Below are positions 13,929-19,493 of a stretch of DNA of 21,829 nucleotides, piece after piece. Where the stretch lies: IMG/VR virus record IMGVR_UViG_3300032516_000995, positions 1 through 21,829 of that record, one strand, 5' to 3'. Under the pieces are notes generated by a model. It was not told the DNA's origin, made no database searches, and was given only the letters and a program-made list of their open reading frames with translations. A program made the position numbers and the translations under genes. Origin of the DNA: a virus. Each line of letters begins with the position of its first letter. Position 1 is the first letter of the stretch.

Positions 13929-14689
13929 TGCGGATCATTCAGCCAGAGACAAACCGCAAAGCAAAAGTAATGATATACGGCCCCACAGGGGGTGGGAAGA
14001 CCACTCTTCTGGGAACAGCCAATGACGACGTTCGTACGTACCCGATGCTGTTTCTGTCGTACGAAGGAGGGACATCCTCTCTCGTAGGTCGTCAGATCGA
14101 TATCGTAGAGATTCGAACCTGGAAAGACTTCGACGAGGCCTACGATCTCTTGAAGTCTGATTCGGCAGAGAATATCTATCAATCGGTTGGAGTTGATTCT
14201 GTCTCGGAGACCCACGTTTGGGCTCTCCTGACGATCCTCGAAGCAGCTACAGAGTCCCGAAGGCGAGCTCTCCCAGACCTCCTTGAACAAGGGGATTATG
14301 GAATTGCTTTGACACAGATGAGGAAACTCCTTCGGAAATTTCGGGACCTGCCGATCCACGTCTTCGTGACTGCTCTCGATCGTGTTGACTCCGATCCCCG
14401 AGAAGGTCAAGTGAAGAAGCCGGCGTTGACTGGCGCACTTGCCGATGAGGCACCAGGGATCTTCGAGGCAGTCAACTATCTATCGACAACTGTCGACGAA
14501 GCGAACGAAGTTCGGAGAGTCCTCCTGATGCAGAACTACCCGAAGTTCAAAGTGAAGACTCGTCTTCCAATTGGTGTGACGATCCCGAACGAAATGTGGG
14601 ATCCTACTGTTACCGCTCTCTTGGATCTTCTTCAGATCGAGTATCCTGAAGAAGTTCAAGGGAAGACTCAAGACAAAGGAGCTGAATAA
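13928..14689 (+). CDS. Sak4-like RecA-family ATPase, 253 aa
   Basis: I choose ATG 13928 because AAAGGA (13914-13919) gives an 8-base spacing; ATG 13922 is only 2 bases away. It shares one base with the upstream stop (TAATG). The Walker A motif GPTGGGKTT is at 18-26 and a Walker B-like VGVDS ends at about residue 91. Overall length and pattern match the phage AAA / Sak4 single-strand annealing proteins. It should load on ssDNA together with the SSB encoded just downstream (again TAATG). Confidence 0.82.
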   Translation: MRIIQPETNRKAKVMIYGPTGGGKTTLLGTANDDVRTYPMLFLSYEGGTSSLVGRQIDIVEIRTWKDFDEAYDLLKSDSAENIYQSVGVDSVSETHVWALLTILEAATESRRRALPDLLEQGDYGIALTQMRKLLRKFRDLPIHVFVTALDRVDSDPREGQVKKPALTGALADEAPGIFEAVNYLSTTVDEANEVRRVLLMQNYPKFKVKTRLPIGVTIPNEMWDPTVTALLDLLQIEYPEEVQGKTQDKGAE

Positions 14690-15225
14690 TGCCGACGTTA
14701 GATCTCGATTTTTCGAGCGTTCAAGACTACGATGTCCTCGACTCGGGCGAATACCCAGTTGTGGTCAAGAAAGTAGTCCTTCGGGACTCTAAGAGCCAGC
14801 CTGGCGAGAAGTACCTGAATTGGGACCTTGAGATTACCGACGGAGATGCCGAGGGTCGTCATCTGTTCTTTATGACGAGCCTGAAGGCTAACGCACTCTG
14901 GCGTCTCAAGGCGGTCTTCGAGAACCTGGGGATCTTCCAGGAGCATATGGCTCTCGAGGTTGATGAAGAGACCGGTGAAATCTATGGTCCTGAATTGTCC
15001 GGGCTGGTTGGTCTGGCGAGTGTCTCTCAAGAAGTCTACGAGAAGAAGCTCCAGAACAAGGTCGACGATCTTCTCCCCCTCGGTGAAGAGATCGAGACTC
15101 CTCCTCCTCCTCCTGCACCAAAAGCCCCTCCCTCGGTTGTTCGGTCAGGCACTCCTGCTACTCCCCCGAAGCCTCCCACACGCCCTGCTACTCCTGGGAC
15201 GGCACGGAAGCTGAACGTTCAGTAG
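14689..15225 (+). CDS. DUF669-like ssDNA-binding protein, 178 aa
   Basis: ATG 14689 shares its A with the upstream TAA. Residues 1-110 have the pattern of phage DUF669 / OB-fold proteins: LDSGEYPVVVKKVVLRDSK, GEKYLNWDLEITDGDAEG, HLFFMTSLKANALWRLKAVFENLG. The C-terminus (from about 138) is a Pro/Ala/Thr-rich low-complexity tail with a CCT triplet run, rather than an acidic tip. It likely coats ssDNA and partners the Sak4-like ATPase, as in other phages where the two are adjacent. Confidence 0.8.
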   Translation: MPTLDLDFSSVQDYDVLDSGEYPVVVKKVVLRDSKSQPGEKYLNWDLEITDGDAEGRHLFFMTSLKANALWRLKAVFENLGIFQEHMALEVDEETGEIYGPELSGLVGLASVSQEVYEKKLQNKVDDLLPLGEEIETPPPPPAPKAPPSVVRSGTPATPPKPPTRPATPGTARKLNVQ

Positions 15226-15240
15226 TCTGACCTGGGTGCT

Positions 15241-15385
15241 CCTCGACTAATCTAACCATCGGCTTCGAGGCGAAATGAACCGACACCCTTCTTGAGGTAT
15301 CGTGATGTCGAGGTCTCACAAACCTCACCAAAGGTCGCAGTCGACCCTTCCAAAACTGCTAGTCGCAGACCCTACAAAACAAGGA
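15241..15385 (+). promoter_or_regulatory. structured, repetitive leader before the transporter gene
   Basis: This gene-free stretch (15226-15390) holds hairpins CCTCGA/TCGAGG (15241-15270) and GAGGT/ACCTC (15310-15326). It also holds an imperfect repeat: TCGCAG then ACCCT, C and AAAAC at about 15335-15357, again at 15363-15380. The RBS AAGGA (15381-15385) follows directly. Placement before a preQ-type transporter hints at ligand-controlled regulation, but it does not match the preQ1-I consensus I know. Confidence 0.35.
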
Positions 15386-15390
15386 CTGAA

Positions 15391-16056
15391 ATGAAACGTG
15401 ATAGTACAATCCTGCCCCTGCTGACTGTTCTCTATGCAGTGGCACTCGTCGTCTCGAATATCGTAGCTGGGAAGCTCTGGGATCCCCAGATCGGTTTGAT
15501 CTTTACTGCAGGTGAACTTCTCTTCCCCCTGGTATATATTATCGGAGATGTAGTTCCCGAAGTATATGGGTTGAAGGTTGCACGAAAGATCATCTGGATA
15601 GGGTTTCTCTCGAACCTCTTCGCTGTAGGGTATTTCTTCATTGCACTTGCTCTCCCGTACCCTCCCTTCTGGCAGAATCAGGAAGCCTTCCAGATAGTTC
15701 TGGGATTTACCCCTCGCCTTCTTCTCGCCTCCTTCGTTGCTTATCTCGCCGGTTCCAATGTAAATGCCTGGGTCCTTGTGATCATCAAGAAGAAGACTGG
15801 GCCTAAACTCCTCTGGGTTCGAACTATCACAAGTACCATCTTCGGGGAGGGTGTTGACTCTATCCTCTTCACAACGATCGCCTTCTGGGGAGTTGTTCCG
15901 ACTGACGTCCTGTACGTCATGATTGGATCTCAATGGGCATTCAAGACCCTGTACGAGATCCTAGTTACCCCATTCACATACCTGGCGGTCAACTACGTGA
16001 AGAAAGTCGAGGGGATCGACCAATACGCAAAACTAGCAGAAGGTGCTAATGAGTAA
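15391..16056 (+). CDS. yhhQ: queuosine precursor transporter, YhhQ/COG1738 family, 221 aa
   Basis: I start at ATG 15391, with AAGGA five bases upstream; this gives 221 aa, the length I recall for E. coli YhhQ. About six hydrophobic segments are visible. Family signatures include GELLFPLVYIIGDVVPEVYG near the N-terminus, WVRTITSTIFGEGVDSILF in the middle and LVTPFTYLAVNYVKK at the end. The family imports preQ0/preQ1 across the inner membrane. It overlaps queC by 8 bases, so it belongs to the modified-base operon and probably feeds it with salvaged precursor. Confidence 0.85.
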   Translation: MKRDSTILPLLTVLYAVALVVSNIVAGKLWDPQIGLIFTAGELLFPLVYIIGDVVPEVYGLKVARKIIWIGFLSNLFAVGYFFIALALPYPPFWQNQEAFQIVLGFTPRLLLASFVAYLAGSNVNAWVLVIIKKKTGPKLLWVRTITSTIFGEGVDSILFTTIAFWGVVPTDVLYVMIGSQWAFKTLYEILVTPFTYLAVNYVKKVEGIDQYAKLAEGANE

Positions 16057-16753
16057 AATAGTCGTTCTTCACTCAGGAGGTCTAGATTCGTCTACACTCC
16101 TGGGAACATTTCTTCAGACCACTCCCCCTTCGGAGATCTTGACGCTGTCGATCTTATACGGTCAGAAACATGATCGTGAAGTCTATGCTGCCGAGAGAAT
16201 TTCGGAGTTCTATCATGTGGAGCATGAAGTTTTTCGTATCCCCTCTCCAGTCTTTCAAGTTCGATCCGAGGAAGGTACTCCTTCGTCTTTGACAGACGAC
16301 GCAGAGATGCCTCATCAAACCTACGACGAACTCTCGACTTCTGTAGGGGTCTCTCCAACCTATGTTCCTTTTCGAAATGGTAACCTAATTTCGATTGCAA
16401 CTTCGATCTGTCTGGCGTATGGTGGAGGGATCGTAGCCACAGGTGTTCATGCGGAAGATTCCCGAAATTGGGCCTACCCTGACTGTACCCCTGAGTTTAT
16501 CGGGGGTATGCAGAATGCGATCTACGTAGGGACTTATCACAGAGTCCGACTCGTCGCTCCCTTCCAGTACATGATGAAATCGGATATCGTCCGATTGGGA
16601 CTTATCCTCAAGGTTCCATACGAGAAGACTTGGTCATGCTACGAAGGGGGTGATTCTCCCTGTGGAGAATGCCCTACGTGCATCGAACGACTGGAAGCTT
16701 TTAGAGTAAATGGGGCCACAGACCCCGTATCATATCGGAGGACCAATGTCTGA
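16049..16753 (+). CDS. queC: 7-cyano-7-deazaguanine (preQ0) synthase QueC, 234 aa
   Basis: I start at ATG 16049 with AGAAGG five bases upstream. The PP-loop ATP-binding motif HSGGLDSS is at 8-15. VPFRNGNLISIA and YPDCTPEFIGGMQ are QueC family blocks. The zinc site is complete: C197, C205, C208, C211 (C-x7-C-x2-C-x2-C). The enzyme turns 7-carboxy-7-deazaguanine plus ammonia and ATP into preQ0. No glutamine-amidotransferase fusion is present. Length matches free-standing QueC (about 230). It overlaps the genes on both sides by 8 bases. Confidence 0.93.
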   Translation: MSKIVVLHSGGLDSSTLLGTFLQTTPPSEILTLSILYGQKHDREVYAAERISEFYHVEHEVFRIPSPVFQVRSEEGTPSSLTDDAEMPHQTYDELSTSVGVSPTYVPFRNGNLISIATSICLAYGGGIVATGVHAEDSRNWAYPDCTPEFIGGMQNAIYVGTYHRVRLVAPFQYMMKSDIVRLGLILKVPYEKTWSCYEGGDSPCGECPTCIERLEAFRVNGATDPVSYRRTNV

Positions 16754-17147
16754 TAATTCATATGGTTTGACGATCCTAGGTTCGAAGACCCTCGAGCCTA
16801 GAGATCAAGTCGAGTGCTTCCCGAACGATCATTTTCTCCCGTATCAGATCTCACTGACTTCGAACGAGTTTACATGCAAGTGCCCTGTTACGGGACAGCC
16901 CGATTTTGCTTCGATCGGCATCGAATATTTTCCCAATAAGTCTGTTGTCGAGTCGAAGTCTCTGAAGCTGTTCTTGTGGTCCTATCGGGATGTTGGGATA
17001 TTCCACGAGAATGTTGTCAATCAGATCGCTGATATTCTCTACGATCAGATCGAGCCTCACTGGATTCGAGTTATAGGAGTATTCAACCCTCGAGGAGGGA
17101 TTGGAATCACCGTAACTGCCGAAAGAGGCGAGATCCCAGTCAACTAG
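16746..17147 (+). CDS. queF: NADPH-dependent preQ0 reductase QueF (type I), 133 aa
   Basis: ATG 16746 overlaps the queC stop by 8 bases, with GGAGG upstream. FTCKCPVTGQPDF carries the catalytic Cys46 and Asp53. ESKSLKLFLW (69-78) is the QueF NADPH-binding signature, and FHE (86-88) the substrate-binding His/Glu. WIRVIGVFNPRGGI also matches. QueF reduces the nitrile of preQ0 to the aminomethyl of preQ1. The intact NADPH motif argues against the archaeal QueF-like amidinotransferases, which lack it. Length is close to unimodular YkvM-type QueF (about 165), with a shorter C-terminus. Confidence 0.92.
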   Translation: MSDNSYGLTILGSKTLEPRDQVECFPNDHFLPYQISLTSNEFTCKCPVTGQPDFASIGIEYFPNKSVVESKSLKLFLWSYRDVGIFHENVVNQIADILYDQIEPHWIRVIGVFNPRGGIGITVTAERGEIPVN

Positions 17148-17153
17148 GCAAAT

Positions 17154-17211
17154 TCCCAGGGGTTCCAATAGTGGGGCCCCTGGGACAAATCCAGAGAGAA
17201 GCCGTCTCTCT
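17154..17211 (+). terminator. two hairpins in the queF downstream gap
   Basis: TCCCAGGGG (17154-17162) pairs with CCCCTGGGA (17177-17185), and AGAGAGA (17193-17199) with TCTCTCT (17205-17211). Only TTTT occurs, 9 bases after the second stem. Partial termination or RNA processing between queF and the YkgJ-like genes is possible. Confidence 0.4.
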
Positions 17212-17222
17212 AGGGAGGTTTT

Positions 17223-17285
17223 ATGCAAGTTTTCAGGATAAACCGAGAGAATCAGGAGGATCCCTATGGGTGTGCGTCTACCTGA
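17223..17285 (+). CDS. possible 20-aa leader peptide
   Basis: ATG 17223 follows GGGAGG (17213-17218) by 4 bases, and the frame (MQVFRINRENQEDPYGCAST) ends with TGA at 17283-17285, inside the start of the next gene in another frame. It contains that gene's RBS. It could be a leader peptide coupling translation to the YkgJ-like gene, or simply chance. Only the RBS and position support it. Confidence 0.3.
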   Translation: MQVFRINRENQEDPYGCAST

Positions 17286-17982
17286 TTCCGTCGAGAAGAT
17301 CTGCAAGCAACTCGGGGCTGTAGCACAGAGTCCCTTTACTGCATACAATACATCGTACCCTGCTCCTCTTGAGGTCGTACTCTCGAGGGCATTCTTCCGG
17401 AAGTATTCGTGCTACCCAATGTGTGGTGGGTGTTGTCTAAACTTCAGCCTCGATTGGACACCTGCAGAATACCCAACTCTAGAAGAGAAGTACCCCGAAG
17501 TAGCCAATCGTTGCAAACCCCGATCTATCTGGGTCAATGGGAAGGAAGTGATAGTCTTCACGATTGACCAAGGCAAGGGCCTAGAACTCTTCGGGAAAAA
17601 TTGGTGTTCTTATCTCGAGATGACAAATCAAACTTGTAACATTCACGAATGGAATCCCTTCTCGTGCCAGGTTGAATTGATCAAATTCAGAACGATCTGG
17701 CGGGAAGGGGTACCTCGAGGGTATCTCCTGAAGGGGCCGTTTGGTCGTGGATGGGAGATGAGCCGAGCATCAGATGGGCAGAGAGGTGTCATCTGCGATT
17801 TCGAACAAGAATTCTCTCCAAGACAATTCGAGGAGAACGATCTCCCAGTCCTGAAGAGAGCACTCCATTGGGCAAATCATCTAGGGATCGAGACTCATCT
17901 TCCTAGGATCCTTGATTGGGTCCTGAAGCAAGTCGAAGATCGAACTTTTCAGGAACTCCGAATTGAGAGGAAATATGGTTGA
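17266..17982 (+). CDS. YkgJ-like cysteine-rich metal/Fe-S protein, first paralogue, 238 aa
   Basis: AGGAGG seven bases upstream supports ATG 17266. The cysteine pattern is C49-x3-C53-x2-C56-C57, then C114-x9-C124-x9-C134, plus C177. This is the signature of the YkgJ / zinc- or iron-chelating family (PF03692), including the 'C-x-I-x(n)-P-x-x-C' block as CNIHEWNPFSC. Eight conserved cysteines could bind two metal sites or Fe-S clusters. Family function is unknown. It lies between queF and the dpdA-like gene and has a same-length paralogue directly downstream (8-base overlap), suggesting both act in modified-base synthesis or tailoring. Confidence 0.8.
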   Translation: MGVRLPDSVEKICKQLGAVAQSPFTAYNTSYPAPLEVVLSRAFFRKYSCYPMCGGCCLNFSLDWTPAEYPTLEEKYPEVANRCKPRSIWVNGKEVIVFTIDQGKGLELFGKNWCSYLEMTNQTCNIHEWNPFSCQVELIKFRTIWREGVPRGYLLKGPFGRGWEMSRASDGQRGVICDFEQEFSPRQFEENDLPVLKRALHWANHLGIETHLPRILDWVLKQVEDRTFQELRIERKYG

Positions 17983-18691
17983 GCCAATCCAGAATTTGAC
18001 GGCGTATCGAACCCTGGAACGTCTAGCACGTCTCTCATGGAACTCTACGTACATTGGAGATAAGGTATACGAGCCTCAGAGTATCGTTCGTCTCTCTCCA
18101 ACAATCCTTCGAAAATTTGTCTGTACCGAGGGATGTGTATCTTGCTGTCTTCAGGGACCTCTTACGCTTGATTTCATCCCTGAAGAACGGGCCTGGCATT
18201 TACTCCCCCTGAGGTATCGAATTCACTTCGAGTCCCGTGTACTCCTAGTGAATGGGAGGGCTCGTCAATTCTTCTCGTATATGAAACCGAAGGGACATTG
18301 CCCCCTAATGTCCGAGGTTCGTAATGGCTCTCAAGGATGTTCTGTCTGGCCTATGAACCCAATCGAATGTGCAGCCTCGGCAAGGATCACAATTCAGTCG
18401 GGAGGGCTCGAAGGAGGAGTCAGAGTTCAGAAGAGACTCTTCGGGAGGGCATGGAGATACAATCCCCCTGTTCAATGCGAGTACCCTCCAATCGAGAATC
18501 TCCAAGATCTTGCTGAGGAGCTCGACAAAGATATTGCTGTCTTCCATCGATATCTCGATTGGGGGCAATACTTCGGAATTCACGATACTGCGATCCCTTG
18601 GATCATCGATCAACTCGAATATGCGAAAGTCTTTGGAGAATTTCGCGATACAACACAGTTTCCGAAAGGGATACTTCCCAATGCATGCTAG
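17975..18691 (+). CDS. YkgJ-like cysteine-rich metal/Fe-S protein, second paralogue, 238 aa
   Basis: ATG 17975 has GAGAGG just upstream and overlaps the first paralogue by 8 bases. The same pattern recurs: C50-x3-C54-x2-C57-C58, C109-x12-C122-x9-C132 and C168. Shared landmarks with its neighbour include a VNG turn, CSVWPMNPIEC against CNIHEWNPFSC, LFGRAWRY against PFGRGWEM, and a C-terminal helix pair around LDWGQYFGI / LHWANHLGI. Sequence is otherwise strongly diverged, so the pair may form a heterodimer or do successive steps. The dpdA-like gene starts within its last codons. Confidence 0.8.
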   Translation: MVEPIQNLTAYRTLERLARLSWNSTYIGDKVYEPQSIVRLSPTILRKFVCTEGCVSCCLQGPLTLDFIPEERAWHLLPLRYRIHFESRVLLVNGRARQFFSYMKPKGHCPLMSEVRNGSQGCSVWPMNPIECAASARITIQSGGLEGGVRVQKRLFGRAWRYNPPVQCEYPPIENLQDLAEELDKDIAVFHRYLDWGQYFGIHDTAIPWIIDQLEYAKVFGEFRDTTQFPKGILPNAC

Positions 18692-19493
18692 CGTCATTCC
18701 ACCTATTGCACATCTCGAAGAGTTTTGTAAGGGCCGTCCTTTCCATCTGGTTCTTGCACACCTCCTTGGGAACCCCGACTACTTCAAGTTCTGGGCAAGT
18801 GAATCGTCTCGATCCTATGTCATGCTCGATAACTCGGCACATGAGTTTCAAGAGGGACAAGCTACTCTGAAGTTGCTTGAGAATGCCTTCAACCTAGGTG
18901 CTTCCGAGGTCGTCCTTCCCGATAAGCTCTTTGACTCCGAAGCAACTATCGACAATACTGTCTCAGCTATCGAGTCAATCTCGACTCTCGAGTTCTTGAG
19001 GGAGTCAATCCCATTCCCTCGATTCGCAATGGTCCCCCAAGGCCTCTCGATCCCTGATTTGAGGGACTGTGCACTGGGAATGGGAGATGCCTATCTTCGA
19101 GGGCAAGACAAGTTCCCCAAAAAGTTCGGTCAGCCGACTGTAGGGGTCTCGAAGGACTACGAGAGATTTCCTGGGGGATTGATCGAGACCCTCGAGAAAG
19201 TTATTTTTCCGATGCAGGATCGTCTGAAGGCTGAGGTTCATCTATTTGGCTGGGGTCGTAATCTCTGGGCCTACCGGGATATCGTTCGACAGTACGGCCC
19301 CCGAATTCGATCGATTGACTCTGCAAAGCCTTTTGTCTATGGAGCCGAGGGAATCTTGATCAGGATGGATGAACCTGCTCCCAAGTATCCTCGACGTCGT
19401 TCCGATTATTTCGAGATGGGACTGGAACCTCTTCAGTTGGCTATCTCGCAAATGAATGTCAACGTCTTCGACGATATGGTACGAGGTGTCTAA
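18681..19493 (+). CDS. dpdA: DpdA-like DNA guanine transglycosylase (TGT superfamily), 270 aa
   Basis: ATG 18681 overlaps the upstream stop by 11 bases; the RBS is weak (AAAGGG, 10 bases away). The sequence resembles phage TGT-superfamily proteins: YVMLDNSAHEFQEG (Asp50), ASEVVLPDKLFDS, FPRFAMVPQGLS, VHLFGWGRN and RIRSIDSAKPFVYG (Asp213), with the two Asp positions expected for base exchange. DpdA enzymes swap guanine in DNA for a 7-deazaguanine. At 270 aa it is short beside tRNA TGT (about 370). The queC-queF-transporter context strongly favours DpdA over a tRNA enzyme; the subfamily is undecided. Confidence 0.8.
   Translation: MHASVIPPIAHLEEFCKGRPFHLVLAHLLGNPDYFKFWASESSRSYVMLDNSAHEFQEGQATLKLLENAFNLGASEVVLPDKLFDSEATIDNTVSAIESISTLEFLRESIPFPRFAMVPQGLSIPDLRDCALGMGDAYLRGQDKFPKKFGQPTVGVSKDYERFPGGLIETLEKVIFPMQDRLKAEVHLFGWGRNLWAYRDIVRQYGPRIRSIDSAKPFVYGAEGILIRMDEPAPKYPRRRSDYFEMGLEPLQLAISQMNVNVFDDMVRGV

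Noticed and set aside
15095-15225. CCT triplet repeat as a regulatory or phase-variable element
   Set aside because: Only about five units, inside a proline-rich tail typical of low-complexity linkers; simple coding explanation suffices.
15310-15385. preQ1 riboswitch call
   Set aside because: Stem plus A-rich tail before an RBS is suggestive, but the conserved loop and pseudoknot bases I know for preQ1-I are not found. Kept only as a finding to test.
15325-15933. 202-codon minus-strand frame opposite the transporter
   Set aside because: It lies opposite a clear membrane transporter with family motifs; its translation is charged, has no family pattern and no RBS context. Treated as a shadow frame.
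16746-17147. QueF-like amidinotransferase (QueF-L)
   Set aside because: The NADPH-binding ESKSLK-type signature is intact, which QueF-L proteins lack.
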